A stretch of 64,000 nt of DNA from an uncultured Prevotellaceae bacterium (GCA_900316685.1 ONDS01000008.1:153563-217562); one strand, 5' to 3'; positions 33,833 through 43,681 are shown, numbered from the stretch's first letter. A program made the numbers and translations. The notes: generated from the sequence alone by a model not told the origin.

Positions 33833-36739
33833 ATGGAATTTTTACGATATGTAGCCCAAGATATACTGAAGAGATACGGCAAGGACATGTCGCGTTTGTC
33901 CGTGGTGTTTCCCAACAAGCGTGCATCACTGTTTTTAGACAACCACCTGCTGGACTTGTCGTCGACTCCGATATGGAGTCCACACTACATCACCATCAGT
34001 GAACTGTTTGAATCACAGTCGGAACGCCAGGTGGCCGACCCCATCAAGTCGATTTGCGACCTACACAAATGTTTCTTGGAATGTACCGGCATGGATGAGA
34101 GCCTTGACCTGTTTTATGGTTGGGGACAGTTGCTATTGGCCGATTTCGACGATGTGGACAAGAACCTTGCCGCCCCCCATCAGGTGTTTGCAAACGTGAG
34201 CGACCTGCATGCCTTCGACACAGTAGATTTTCTCACCAAGGAGCAGCGTGATTCCCTCAAACAGTTTTTCAAATGCCTGTCCGACACCCACGACACACTG
34301 CTGAAAGAACGGTTCCTGAAGCTATGGAACCAGTTGGGCAACATCTACGACCTTTTCAACCGTACGATGGCCTCGCAAGGTCTGGGATATGAGGGAGCCA
34401 TCCAGCGCGAAGTAGTAGAGAAAGGAGTGCACGACCTGACCTACGACCACTACCTGTTCGTAGGATTCCACGTGTTGAGCGGCACGGAGAAGAAGCTCTT
34501 CAATATAGTGAAATCCGAGGGAAAAGCCCATTTCTATTGGGATTTCGACAACTATTACATGAAAGGAGAGCTGCGCGAGAGCGACCCCGGCTACTATCTC
34601 AAGCAACAACTAACACTCTTTCCCAATGAGTTAGACAATGAGGATGCCGCATTGTACGACAATTTCCGCCGTGAAAAGGAAATTACCTTCGTCAGTGCCC
34701 CTTCGCAAGACATCCAAGCCCGTTATGTGGCTCCTTGGCTCGATAGCATACCCACACCATCTACGCGTCCCGACACCGCCATCGTGCTCTGCGACGAGAC
34801 CCTGTTGCCATCAGTGGTCCACAGCCTGCCCACCACGGTGGGCGAGGTGAACATCACCTCCGGCTTACCCCTGCGCCAGTCGCCCGTGTATTCCTTCCTC
34901 ATGCGCCTCATACAGTTGCAGACCATCGGTCATCCCCGCGACACCGACAAATACCGCCTGTTCTACCTCAAGAGTGTGCTGCTGCACCCCTTGGCCACTC
35001 TTTTCTCGGAAGAAGCCCCCCAGCTACTGCAACGTTTGCAGCAAGCGCGCCGTTATTACCCCCGCAGAGAAGAGCTGTCAGACGACGAGCGTCTGTCCAT
35101 CCTCTTCACCGACGTAGAGAATAACGCTGGAGAAGCAAGCACCTACTCGCCCAGCAGGCAGATGCTCTCCTATCTGTTGTCCGTGACCAAGCAATTAGGC
35201 AAGATCGTGAATGACGATGAGCCGAACACCTCGGACCCGTTCCTGAGCGAGAGCGTCTACCGCATATACACCATCCTTGTGCGCTTAGCCGGTCTGATGG
35301 ACAGTGGCGACCTGAAGATCGACCTTGTGACCCTTCAACGTCTGCTCACCCAGATCGTGGACAGTACCACGGTGCCCTTCCACGGCGAGCCCGCCGTAGG
35401 AGTGCAGGTGATGGGAGTACTGGAGACCCGCAACCTCGATTTCCAGAACCTGCTCATCCTCTCCTGCAATGAAAAGAACATGCCCAAGGTGAGTGGCAGT
35501 TCCTCGTTCATTCCCTATGCCGTGCGTAAGGGCTACGGTCTGACCACCCCCGACCATCAGTCGAACATCTACTCCTATTATTTCCATCGCATGCTGCAAC
35601 GCGCCCAGCACATCACCATGGTGTATTGCAACGTGCCCGACAGCACACACAGCGGTGAGATGAGCCGATTCATGATGCAGATGTTGGTCGACGGCAGCCA
35701 CGAAATCAAGCGCAAGACGTTGAAGACCGAGATAAAACCACTCAGTTACCGTCCGTCGGAGATAATTAAAGACAAGGTGGTGGTGGAGACGTTGTGCAAA
35801 CGGTTCACGACCGACGAGAAGCAAGCATTGTCGCCCACCGCCATCAACCGCTACCTCCGTTGTCCGCTGATATTCTACTACAATTACTTAGGCAATCTGA
35901 AGGAGCCCACCGACACCCTTGACGAAGGCGTGGACAACATGATGTTCGGCACCCTCTTCCACAAGGCTGCCGAGATCATGTACAAGCAAAAGATGCCTAA
36001 TGGTTACAACGTGAGCAAGAGCGATGTGGAGTATGTGCTCAAGCATCCCGAAATCATAGAACAATGTGTGGATGAAGCCTTCAATGAAGAGTATTTCAAC
36101 GTAAAGAGTTCCAAACAGGGTAAGCCCGAATACAATGGTTTGCAGTTACTGAACCGCTCCGTGATCATCAAGTACCTGACGCGTCTGATGGAGATAGACG
36201 AGGGTTTGGCTCCGTTCACCATCAAAGACTTGGAGAAAGCCGTTTACGACGAGCTGACCCTCTTTGCCGGCACGGACAGCGAACATCGGCTGAAATACGG
36301 TGGAGTGATAGACCGCTGGGACCAAATAGATAAAGACGGAACATCCTACATGCGCGTACTGGACTATAAGACCGGCAGCAAGAAACTGACTCCCCTACCC
36401 GATTTGGAAGCCATCTTCAGCCAGGATTACATCGCCAAGCACAGCGACTACTACCTCCAGACTTTCTTATATGGCATGATTGTCAGTAAGTGGCACAACG
36501 AGAAGCACCTGAAGATACGTCCAGCCCTGCTCTTTATACAGAAAGCAACGGGAGATGACTACGACCCAGTACTGAAATTCGGAAAGGAGACAATAGATGA
36601 TGTGGCCGTGTATCGTGAAGACTATATGGAAAGGCTTTTGGGTGTGGTGGAAGAGATTTTCAACCCAGATGAACCCTTCAAGCCCACCCAGGATGAGACG
36701 CGATGCAGCACTTGTGCCTATCGGCATTTATGCTATTAA
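33833..36739 (+). CDS. addB: AddB-like PD-(D/E)XK nuclease subunit
   Basis: The 968-aa protein has an inactivated helicase-like N-terminal region: VVFPNKRASLFLDNHL where a P-loop would be. Its C-terminal nuclease has GGVIDRWDQIDKDGTSYM and RVLDYKTGSKKL. Cys in NRYLRCPLIFYYNYLG and the terminal CSTCAYRHLCY fit the four-cysteine Fe-S staple of AddB nucleases. It is the expected partner of the AddA-like protein in double-strand-break repair. The start at 33833 abuts the family B repeats; no TAnnTTTG box was found in the spacer, so expression may depend on read-through from addA. Confidence 0.87.
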   Translation: MEFLRYVAQDILKRYGKDMSRLSVVFPNKRASLFLDNHLLDLSSTPIWSPHYITISELFESQSERQVADPIKSICDLHKCFLECTGMDESLDLFYGWGQLLLADFDDVDKNLAAPHQVFANVSDLHAFDTVDFLTKEQRDSLKQFFKCLSDTHDTLLKERFLKLWNQLGNIYDLFNRTMASQGLGYEGAIQREVVEKGVHDLTYDHYLFVGFHVLSGTEKKLFNIVKSEGKAHFYWDFDNYYMKGELRESDPGYYLKQQLTLFPNELDNEDAALYDNFRREKEITFVSAPSQDIQARYVAPWLDSIPTPSTRPDTAIVLCDETLLPSVVHSLPTTVGEVNITSGLPLRQSPVYSFLMRLIQLQTIGHPRDTDKYRLFYLKSVLLHPLATLFSEEAPQLLQRLQQARRYYPRREELSDDERLSILFTDVENNAGEASTYSPSRQMLSYLLSVTKQLGKIVNDDEPNTSDPFLSESVYRIYTILVRLAGLMDSGDLKIDLVTLQRLLTQIVDSTTVPFHGEPAVGVQVMGVLETRNLDFQNLLILSCNEKNMPKVSGSSSFIPYAVRKGYGLTTPDHQSNIYSYYFHRMLQRAQHITMVYCNVPDSTHSGEMSRFMMQMLVDGSHEIKRKTLKTEIKPLSYRPSEIIKDKVVVETLCKRFTTDEKQALSPTAINRYLRCPLIFYYNYLGNLKEPTDTLDEGVDNMMFGTLFHKAAEIMYKQKMPNGYNVSKSDVEYVLKHPEIIEQCVDEAFNEEYFNVKSSKQGKPEYNGLQLLNRSVIIKYLTRLMEIDEGLAPFTIKDLEKAVYDELTLFAGTDSEHRLKYGGVIDRWDQIDKDGTSYMRVLDYKTGSKKLTPLPDLEAIFSQDYIAKHSDYYLQTFLYGMIVSKWHNEKHLKIRPALLFIQKATGDDYDPVLKFGKETIDDVAVYREDYMERLLGVVEEIFNPDEPFKPTQDETRCSTCAYRHLCY

Positions 36740-36755
36740 GGCTTTTGAATTTATT

Positions 36756-36795
36756 ATTACGTCAGGAAACAAATGTTATTGTTCCTGACGTAATT
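36756..36795. terminator. Terminator between addB and galE
   Basis: ATTACGTCAGGAA pairs over 13 bp with TTCCTGACGTAAT around a 13-nt AT-rich loop. A/T runs on both sides suit both convergent genes. Confidence 0.7.
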
Positions 36796-36839
36796 ATTTG
36801 AATGGTGCTTATTTCAAACTTTCGTTTCTTTCGACGGAA

Positions 36840-37880
36840 TCACATGATACCGTCTTCGCGGAGTTTCTTTTGCCATTTCCATGCTGTGGCGAGCACCTCA
36901 TCGAGCGGAGTGTCCGCCTTCCAGCCCAAAACCTTGTTGGCCTTGTCGACATTGCCCCACACCTTCTCGATGTCGCCCTCTCGGCGCGGCGCGAAAGTCC
37001 AGTTGAGTTTCACTCCTGTAGCTTTCTCGAAGCCTTTCACTACCTCGAGCGTACTCACGCCATGTCCTGTGCCAATATTGAACACTTCCACCGCCTCGGT
37101 GTCGGGATTGTCGAGTATACGCGCCATCGCCTTGACATGCGCCTTGGCGAGGTCGACCACATAGATATAATCGCGAATGCAGGTACCATCCGGCGTATCA
37201 TAATCGTTTCCGAACACCTTGAGTTGTTTCCTCACACCGATAGCAGTCTGAGTAACGAAAGGAATAAGGTTCATGGGCACACCGATGGGCAATTCACCGA
37301 TGAGAGCCGAAGGATGGGCTCCTATAGGATTGAAATATCTCAGTATGATGGATTTAACGGGTGCCCCGCTATGGATGTAATCCTGAATGATTTCCTCATT
37401 GATTTGCTTAGTGTTGCCGTAAGGGCTCAAAGCCTTCTGTATGGGGGCTTTCTCAGTGACGGGCAAGTTTTCCGGCGTTGGCTGTCCGTAAACCGTGCAT
37501 GATGAGGAGAAGATGATACCCTTGACCCCATATTTCGGCATCAGTTCAAGCAGATTGATGAGCGAATTGATATTGTTACGGTAATAGAGCAATGGTTTTT
37601 CCACACTCTCGCCCACCGCCTTCGACGCAGCGAAATGTATGATACCCTCGACGCCCGGATAGGTTTGGAACACCTTCTCAAGCGCATCCTTATCGCAGCA
37701 ATCCACCTGTTCAAAAGCCGGACGCTCGCCGGTAATTTTTTCAATACCGTCGATCACCTCTTTTTTCGAGTTGGAGAGGTTGTCGACAATGACGACGTTG
37801 TACCCTGCCTGTTGCAATTCCACCGTGGTATGCGAGCCGATGAAGCCCGTACCGCCAGTCACTAAAATTGTCTTTTTCAT
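36840..37880 (-). CDS. galE: UDP-glucose 4-epimerase
   Basis: The 346-aa extended SDR begins MKKTILVTGGTGFIGSHTTV (NAD-binding GxxGxxG). FSSSCTVYG supplies the Ser/Thr, and SPYGNTKQINEEI has the catalytic YxxxK. ILRYFNPIGAHPSALIGE and DGTCIRDYIYVVDLA are GalE-specific. It interconverts UDP-glucose and UDP-galactose for polysaccharide synthesis or galactose use. It follows rnfA by 52 nt on the same strand, and may share the transcript or use a promoter within that gap, where I see no clear consensus. Confidence 0.97.
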   Translation of the reverse strand: MKKTILVTGGTGFIGSHTTVELQQAGYNVVIVDNLSNSKKEVIDGIEKITGERPAFEQVDCCDKDALEKVFQTYPGVEGIIHFAASKAVGESVEKPLLYYRNNINSLINLLELMPKYGVKGIIFSSSCTVYGQPTPENLPVTEKAPIQKALSPYGNTKQINEEIIQDYIHSGAPVKSIILRYFNPIGAHPSALIGELPIGVPMNLIPFVTQTAIGVRKQLKVFGNDYDTPDGTCIRDYIYVVDLAKAHVKAMARILDNPDTEAVEVFNIGTGHGVSTLEVVKGFEKATGVKLNWTFAPRREGDIEKVWGNVDKANKVLGWKADTPLDEVLATAWKWQKKLREDGIM

Positions 37881-37932
37881 TTTTATATAGTATAGATATT
37901 ATAGTAATTATCGGAGCTATAGGAGCTATTAT

Positions 37933-38535
37933 TTAATCGATGCCGAAGAAGGTTTTCAGGCCACCATCGACACCCGAGAAGCCCATGAAGGCCAGGCTCA
38001 GCAAGCCCGCCGTGACGAGTACGATGGCCATGCCACTCATGCCCTTAGGCACCTTGACCAACGACAGTTGCTCGCGTATACCGGCAAAGACCACCAAAGC
38101 CAGGGCGAAGCCTATGGCCGTGGAGAAAGCGTAGACCACCGCTTCGAGCAGGTTGTAGTCTTTCTGTATGACGAGGATGGCCACACCAAGCACGGCACAG
38201 TTGGTGGTGATGAGCGGCAGGAAGATGCCCAGGGCCTGGTAAAGAGCCGGCGACACCTTTTTCAGGACTATTTCCACCATCTGCACCAACGAGGCGATGA
38301 CCAGGATGAACGCCAAGGTCTGCAGGTATTGCAGTCCGAAAGGATCGAGGATATACTTCTGTACGAGGAAGGTGACGATAGTGGCAAGCGTGAGCACAAA
38401 TGCCACGGCCCCACCCATGCCGAGCGAAGTATTGATTTTCTGGGACACGCCCAAGAAGGGGCATATACCCAAAAATTGCGACAATACGATATTATTGACG
38501 AAAATCGCCGATATGAAAATCAATATATATTCCAT
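37933..38535 (-). CDS. rnfA: Rnf complex subunit RnfA
   Basis: The 200-aa protein has six membrane helices. The signatures are FVNNIVLSQFLGICPFLGVS at the N-terminus and ITTNCAVLGVAIL in the middle, with the Cys residues that hold the intramembrane [2Fe-2S] cluster shared with RnfE. It ends SGVDGGLKTFFGID. It is part of the ion-pumping ferredoxin:NAD+ oxidoreductase. It is the last rnf gene, 2 nt after rnfE. Confidence 0.97.
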   Translation of the reverse strand: MEYILIFISAIFVNNIVLSQFLGICPFLGVSQKINTSLGMGGAVAFVLTLATIVTFLVQKYILDPFGLQYLQTLAFILVIASLVQMVEIVLKKVSPALYQALGIFLPLITTNCAVLGVAILVIQKDYNLLEAVVYAFSTAIGFALALVVFAGIREQLSLVKVPKGMSGMAIVLVTAGLLSLAFMGFSGVDGGLKTFFGID

Positions 38536-38537
38536 GG

Positions 38538-39125
38538 TTACGACTTCTTTAGTTTGTTAACGATAGCGATGAGATACCCCAAGGAGATGAACGCCCCCGG
38601 AGGCAGCACGAAGAGCAGGATGTTGGTTGTTTCGGGCAGCAGGGCGACACCGAAGATGGAGCCAGAGCCCAGCAGTTCGCGCACGATGCCCAGGAGGGTG
38701 AGCGCGAAGGTGAAGCCCAATCCTATACCTATGCCATCGAAGATACTCGCCACCGGTGTGTTCTTACATGCAAAAGCTTCTGCGCGTCCGAGGATGACAC
38801 AGTTGACCACGATGAGCGGGATGAATAGACCCAGAGCCTCGTCGATGGCAGGTAGGAACGCCTTGATGACCAGTTGGAGCACGGTGACGAACGCCGCTAT
38901 TACCACCACGAACACGGGTATGCGCACCTTGTCGGGAGTGACACTTTTTATACAAGAGATGACGAAGTTGGTGCAGATGAGCACCGCCATGGTAGCCAAT
39001 CCCATTGCCAATCCATTGATGGCCGATGTGGTGGTGGCCAGTGTAGGACACATACCGAGCAAGAGAACAAATGTAGGGTTCTCCTTGATCAGGCCATTGG
39101 TCAGAATTTTTATATTATTACTCAT
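38538..39125 (-). CDS. rnfE: Rnf complex subunit RnfE
   Basis: The 195-aa protein has six membrane helices and inverted-repeat homology to RnfA. Diagnostic stretches are ENPTFVLLLGMCPTLATTTS and LIVVNCVILGRAEAFACKN, each contributing Cys near the membrane midpoint. It lies between rnfG (19-nt gap) and rnfA (2-nt gap). Confidence 0.96.
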   Translation of the reverse strand: MSNNIKILTNGLIKENPTFVLLLGMCPTLATTTSAINGLAMGLATMAVLICTNFVISCIKSVTPDKVRIPVFVVVIAAFVTVLQLVIKAFLPAIDEALGLFIPLIVVNCVILGRAEAFACKNTPVASIFDGIGIGLGFTFALTLLGIVRELLGSGSIFGVALLPETTNILLFVLPPGAFISLGYLIAIVNKLKKS

Positions 39126-39144
39126 AATCTATTCCTCCATTCGT

Positions 39145-39786
39145 TTATTGGTTAGCGACTTTTTGCGTAGCTCCCGTTTTGGCATCGGTATCTTTGTCCT
39201 TATCCTTGAGTGCGCTATACGCTTGGTTGACAGCTTTGAGGAACGCCCGTGAGGTGATGGTGGAAGCCGTGATGGCATCTATCTCGCCTTCGCCTCCCTT
39301 GGTCACCGCCAGTTTGTTTTTCTCCGGGTTCTTGCCTATGATGGAACCCTTTCCATCGGCTTGGAACCACTTGTCGGCCTTAGCACCGAGTCCCGGTGTT
39401 TCCGTCGTTTCGAGGATGGTATAGCCAAGAATATCGCCATCGGGGTTGAAGCCCACCAGGATCTTCAGGTCGCCGCCGAAACCCTGTGTCGTGCTTTCCA
39501 CGGCTACTCCAAGAGCCTGTCCCTTGTTGTCGTTGGCATGATGGAGGATATATGTTTCCTCCTTGCCATCCTTGTCCACATCCTTGACGATGGTATCGTT
39601 GGCTGTCACTGTCAGTTCTCCGCCCCCCATCACCAGCTTGATGCCATCGGCGAGCGATTTTTCCTTTTGCTCATTGATGGGTCCCTCGGTGATATGGTTG
39701 ACCAATGCGAGGATGCCTCCCATGACGAGTGCCGATGCCACCAGCACCAGCACCATATTGGTTAATGATGATTGCAGTTTTTTCAT
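39145..39786 (-). CDS. rnfG: Rnf complex subunit RnfG (covalent FMN)
   Basis: The 213-aa protein has one N-terminal membrane helix and a periplasmic FMN-binding domain with TETPGLGAKADKWFQ. The flavinylation site reads EIDAITASTITSRAF, so the usual S/T-G-A-T has become T-A-S-T with the acceptor Thr kept. The start overlaps the rnfD stop by 4 nt. The charged C-terminal tail KDKDKDTDAKTGATQK is extra and happens to contain a second TGAT string. Confidence 0.94.
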   Translation of the reverse strand: MKKLQSSLTNMVLVLVASALVMGGILALVNHITEGPINEQKEKSLADGIKLVMGGGELTVTANDTIVKDVDKDGKEETYILHHANDNKGQALGVAVESTTQGFGGDLKILVGFNPDGDILGYTILETTETPGLGAKADKWFQADGKGSIIGKNPEKNKLAVTKGGEGEIDAITASTITSRAFLKAVNQAYSALKDKDKDTDAKTGATQKVANQ

Positions 39787-40781
39787 TTTTCCACTACCTC
39801 CCCGAATCGTTTAGGCTTGACATAGTTGTTGATTAGCGGTGTGAACGCATTCATGATAAGAATGGCGAACGACATACCCTCAGGATAAGCACCCCAGTTA
39901 CGGATAACGATGGTCAGCAAACCTATGCACACGCCATAGATGATTTGTCCCTTACCCGTCATGGGCGATGTGACATAGTCGGTGGCCATGAAGATGGCAC
40001 CCAACATGAGACCACCGCTCAGTATTACCGCCACAGGATTGGCGTATGCCGGGTTGGCCAAGTGCATCAGTCCGCTGATGACGAAGACAGTGGCGATGAT
40101 GCTCACAGGTATATGCCAGGTAATGATTTTCCTGACCAGCATATATACCAGTCCGATGAGCAGGGCCAATGCGCAGACCTCGCCGATGGTACCCGCTCCC
40201 AAGCCATTGGATGGATTTCCCAGCAGCAAGGTTACGGCATCGGGCAGTTGGCTGAGCAAGCTGGCATCGCCTGTCTTGATGGCCTCTTTCATGATGCTCA
40301 GCGGTGTGGCACCCGTAGTGGCATCGGCGTATGATGTGAGCTGTCCGACCACGGGCCACGACGTCATTTGCGCGGGGAAAGAGACGAGCAGGAAGCACCT
40401 GCCCACCAATGCCGGGTTGAAGGGATTGCATCCCAATCCGCCGAACGACATTTTACCCACGCCTATGGCAACGAGGGCACCGAGGAGAATGATCCATACA
40501 GGCAAGTTTGACGGCAGGTTGAAACCCAGTAGCAGACCAGTGAGTATGGCCGACCCGTCGGTGATTGACGGTTGCCTATGGAGCAGATATTTAGATATGG
40601 CCCACTCGAAGAAGACGCAGGCCGCCACACTGACCGCACAAACGATAGCCGAACCCAGTCCGAAGTATATGAAGGAGACGATGAGCGCGGGAATGAGTGC
40701 GACGATAACGCCATACATATTCCTTTCCACCGAATCCGTTCCGTGGGCGTGTGGTGATAATGAAACTACAAATTTAGCCAT
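39783..40781 (-). CDS. rnfD: Rnf complex subunit RnfD
   Basis: The 332-aa membrane protein belongs to the NqrB/RnfD family. SPHAHGTDSVERNMYGVIVA begins the protein, and LVGRCFLLVSFPAQMTSW is conserved. SYADATTGATPLSIMKEA holds the TGAT site for covalent FMN. FMATDYVTSPMTGKGQIIYG is also characteristic. It carries electrons and sodium or proton translocation through the membrane. It lies 28 nt after rnfC. Confidence 0.96.
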   Translation of the reverse strand: MAKFVVSLSPHAHGTDSVERNMYGVIVALIPALIVSFIYFGLGSAIVCAVSVAACVFFEWAISKYLLHRQPSITDGSAILTGLLLGFNLPSNLPVWIILLGALVAIGVGKMSFGGLGCNPFNPALVGRCFLLVSFPAQMTSWPVVGQLTSYADATTGATPLSIMKEAIKTGDASLLSQLPDAVTLLLGNPSNGLGAGTIGEVCALALLIGLVYMLVRKIITWHIPVSIIATVFVISGLMHLANPAYANPVAVILSGGLMLGAIFMATDYVTSPMTGKGQIIYGVCIGLLTIVIRNWGAYPEGMSFAILIMNAFTPLINNYVKPKRFGEVVEK

Positions 40782-40809
40782 TGTTCAATAATTATGATGA
40801 TAAGCGATA

Positions 40810-42159
40810 TTATTTAGCATTGCGGGCCCTGATGATACCCATCACCGTCGACTTGCCCAATCGTATGTTGTCGAGCAGTGGTCGGTGTGCCGGACATGTG
40901 AATTGGCACGATCCACACTCGATGCACGACGTGATGTCTTCGTTCTCCACTTTTTCCCAGAGATGCAGCGACGATGCCTGGGCCAAGAGATACGGTTCGA
41001 GTCCCATGGGACAAGCCCCCACGCATTTGGCGCAACGTATGCAGGGCTGTGCCGGTTTGCGCAGCGCCTCGTCGCCCGAGATGACGGTCACGCTGTTGGT
41101 ACCTTTGCACACGGGCACGTCGGTTGATGTGAGCGCCTTGCCCATCATCGGTCCGCCCGCGAGCACCTTGTTCTCCCCTTCGGGCATCCCTCCGCAGAGG
41201 TCGATAAGGTCGCGCATGGGCGTGCCCATACGTACGAGGAAGTTGCCTGGGTTCTTGAGTTCCTTGCCAGTGACCGTGGTATAGCGTTCGAAGAGCGGTT
41301 TGTTTTTCATCACCGCCTGGTATACCGCGAAGGCCGTGCCCACGTTCTGCACGATGGCACCCACATTGACCGGAATGGCCGGTGGAGCAGGCACCTGTCG
41401 GCGTATGACGGCATCGACGAGTTGTTTCTCGCCCCCTTGTGGATATTTCTTCTCTAACGGTACGATTTCCACATCGTCGCGGTTGCTCGTCTTCTGCATG
41501 AACAATTCAATGGCAGCCGGTTTGTTATCCTCGATGCCGATATAACCTTTCGTCACCTTGGCAGCCTTCATGAGCAAGTCGAGACCGACGAGAATCTCGT
41601 CGGCATGTTCCATCATCAACCGATAGTCGGCGGTGATATACGGTTCGCATTCCACGGCGTTGATGATGACACATTCGGCCTTAGCAGTGGGCGGAGGAGT
41701 GAGTTTGATGAATGTGGGGAAGCCAGCACCACCCATGCCCGTGATACCCGCGTTCTTCACCCTATTGACAATCTCTTCGGGAGTGAGTTCGGGATGTTTG
41801 TCGAGCGTCTCCAGCTTGTCGCTACGGTCGATGTTCTCCTCCCACTCATCGCCTTCCACCTTGATAATGATGGAGGGTTTTAGATATCCCGTGGCATCGA
41901 TGGCATTGTCGATTTTAAACACGGTGCCCGATACCGACGAGTAGATGGGAGCCGACACGAAGCCGCCCGCCTCGGCAATGAGAGTACCCACTTTCACCTT
42001 GTCGCCCTTGGCCACCACCGGTTTAGCCGGAGCCCCGATGTGCTGTGCCAGGGGGAATACCGCCTGTTTGGGCAGTGGTGCCGTTTGTGTGGCCACTTCC
42101 GCCGTCAACTTATTCTCTTCGGGGTGAACGCCCCCTATTCTAAAGGTTCTCAGTTTCAT
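40810..42159 (-). CDS. rnfC: Rnf complex subunit RnfC (NADH dehydrogenase module)
   Basis: The 449-aa cytoplasmic protein starts MKLRTFRIGGVHPEENKLTA. It has the glycine-rich nucleotide/FMN region GITGMGGAGFPTFIKL, INAVECEPYITADYRLM and two ferredoxin-like [4Fe-4S] motifs, CIRCAKCVGACPMGLEPYLL and CIECGSCQFTCPAHRPLLD. It oxidises or reduces NAD(H). It overlaps the rnfB stop by 4 nt. Confidence 0.97.
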   Translation of the reverse strand: MKLRTFRIGGVHPEENKLTAEVATQTAPLPKQAVFPLAQHIGAPAKPVVAKGDKVKVGTLIAEAGGFVSAPIYSSVSGTVFKIDNAIDATGYLKPSIIIKVEGDEWEENIDRSDKLETLDKHPELTPEEIVNRVKNAGITGMGGAGFPTFIKLTPPPTAKAECVIINAVECEPYITADYRLMMEHADEILVGLDLLMKAAKVTKGYIGIEDNKPAAIELFMQKTSNRDDVEIVPLEKKYPQGGEKQLVDAVIRRQVPAPPAIPVNVGAIVQNVGTAFAVYQAVMKNKPLFERYTTVTGKELKNPGNFLVRMGTPMRDLIDLCGGMPEGENKVLAGGPMMGKALTSTDVPVCKGTNSVTVISGDEALRKPAQPCIRCAKCVGACPMGLEPYLLAQASSLHLWEKVENEDITSCIECGSCQFTCPAHRPLLDNIRLGKSTVMGIIRARNAK

Positions 42160-43124
42160 GCTTTGTCCTCCTTTTCCACTTTGTGTTCAGCCTTTTTGGC
42201 AGCCGCCTCCACTATCAGGGGTTCGGCTTCCGCTTTTTTGATGACGATGGGTTCCTGTTGTTTCGCCTCCAGCTTGGGTGCCTCCGGCTTTTCCTTCTTC
42301 GGCGGGAAGTTGACCGCCACGATGGCGTTGGTGGGACACACGGCCTCACACTTCCGACAGAGTCGGCATTTGTCCGGGTCGATGTACGACACATTATTGG
42401 CTATGGTAATGGCCTCGAACTTACATTCCTTGGCACACTTTCCACAACCGATACAAGCCGCCTTGCAATTACGCATGGCCACCGCCCCTTTGTCCTTGTT
42501 GACACAACGGACATAAACGCGGCGGTTTTTCAGTCCCTTCTTCCTCAGTTCGATGATGTGTCGCGGGCATACCTTGACACATGCGCCGCACGACGTACAT
42601 TTCTCTTCGTCGACCTCTGGCAATCCTGTTTCCGGATTGAGGTGGATGGCATCGAAGTTACAAGCACTCACACAGTCGCCGCAACCGAGGCATCCCCAGC
42701 CGCAGCCTGTTTCGCCAGCACCTGTGGCGTTCATGGCCGTACATGTGAGCAGACCATCATAGCGAGCGATACGTGGTCGCAACTCGCATGTGCCGTTGCA
42801 CCTGACCACCGCCACCTTGGGTTCGGAATTGGCGATGGCCATCCCTAAGAGGTCGGCCACCTTGGTCATGACCTCAGAGCCTCCTACCGGACAGTTCAGT
42901 CCATCGAGCGACCCCTTGTCGGCAGCCTTGACGAGCGCGTCGGCCATGCCCGAGCAGCCAGGGAAGCCACATCCGCCGCAATTGGCACCCGGCAGCACTT
43001 CGCTCACCTGTGCCAGTCGCGGATCTTCCTCGACGGCGAATTTTTTTGAGCAGATGTAGAGGATGACCGCCGCCACGAGAGCGATGGCACCTAATACCAA
43101 TACTGCGCTTAAGATAAAATCCAT
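42156..43124 (-). CDS. rnfB: Rnf complex subunit RnfB (ferredoxin-like)
   Basis: The 322-aa protein has an N-terminal anchor helix, then the CGGCGFPGCSGMADALVKA cluster motif and several CxxCxxCxxxC ferredoxin motifs, such as CLGCGDCVSACNFDAIHL, CTSCGACVKVCPRHI, CIGCGKCAKECKFEAI and CRLCRKCEAVCPTNAIV. It accepts electrons from ferredoxin. The C-terminal Lys/Glu/Ala tail (about 45 aa) is extra. It is the first rnf gene after the RseC-like protein. Confidence 0.97.
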   Translation of the reverse strand: MDFILSAVLVLGAIALVAAVILYICSKKFAVEEDPRLAQVSEVLPGANCGGCGFPGCSGMADALVKAADKGSLDGLNCPVGGSEVMTKVADLLGMAIANSEPKVAVVRCNGTCELRPRIARYDGLLTCTAMNATGAGETGCGWGCLGCGDCVSACNFDAIHLNPETGLPEVDEEKCTSCGACVKVCPRHIIELRKKGLKNRRVYVRCVNKDKGAVAMRNCKAACIGCGKCAKECKFEAITIANNVSYIDPDKCRLCRKCEAVCPTNAIVAVNFPPKKEKPEAPKLEAKQQEPIVIKKAEAEPLIVEAAAKKAEHKVEKEDKA

Positions 43125-43143
43125 AATGATGAGATATTAGTTA

Positions 43144-43557
43144 TTAATTTGTTTCGAGTTTGAATTGGAACTGTTTCTTGATGGTATCTTTCCTGATGAA
43201 GAGCCAAAAGTAATAAGGCACCAATGCGATGATGCCCGCCAGTGCCGCCCACGCCTCGTTGTGTGTAATGGCCAGTACCGCCACGAGCACCCCTACGAGA
43301 ATGACAAAGGGAACGAGGAACGCGAATGCCACCGCTTTGAATCCCATGGACTCGTCGGTATAGACCACCACCTTGTCGCCCACGCTGAGCTTTGCCGTTC
43401 CCGGATCATCCACGTCCACCATCTTTTCCTTCTTGTCCGACATCTGGCATTGCGATGCCACCTTGCACGCAGCACATGCGGCCATTTGTACGATCTGCAC
43501 ATGTATGCCCTTGTCGTCGATGGACTTGATGATTCCTTCGTGTTTGATCCTGTTCAT
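43144..43557 (-). CDS. RseC/MucC-like membrane protein heading the rnf operon
   Basis: The protein has 137 aa from the ATG at 43557. The longer frame would lie upstream of the promoter. Residues 1-75 form a small beta domain with four Cys (QMAACAACKVASQCQMSD), followed by two membrane helices (VAFAFLVPFVILVGVLVAVL and AALAGIIALVPYYFWLFI). This is the RseC/SoxR-reducing-system family, which often sits next to rnf/rsx genes and is thought to act on electron transfer to redox regulators. It lies 19 nt before rnfB. Confidence 0.88.
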   Translation of the reverse strand: MNRIKHEGIIKSIDDKGIHVQIVQMAACAACKVASQCQMSDKKEKMVDVDDPGTAKLSVGDKVVVYTDESMGFKAVAFAFLVPFVILVGVLVAVLAITHNEAWAALAGIIALVPYYFWLFIRKDTIKKQFQFKLETN

Positions 43558-43606
43558 ATTAGATATCGGCAACCCAATGGATTTTGTAATCTGTAGTTTG
43601 CAAATG

Positions 43607-43614
43607 CAAAGGTA
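43607..43614 (-). promoter_or_regulatory. -7 box of the rseC-rnf operon
   Basis: TACCTTTG on the minus strand, about 50 nt before the RseC-like start at 43557. It is the most likely promoter for all seven genes. Confidence 0.55.
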
Positions 43615-43681
43615 ATACAATTTTTCCGATTATCCATTAAAAAGACAAGGAAAAACAATTGTAAACGATTTCATTTTCCTC

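Noticed and set aside
38068-39252. 394-aa plus-strand open frame
   Set aside because: It is antisense to rnfA and rnfE, whose motifs and spacing are unambiguous.
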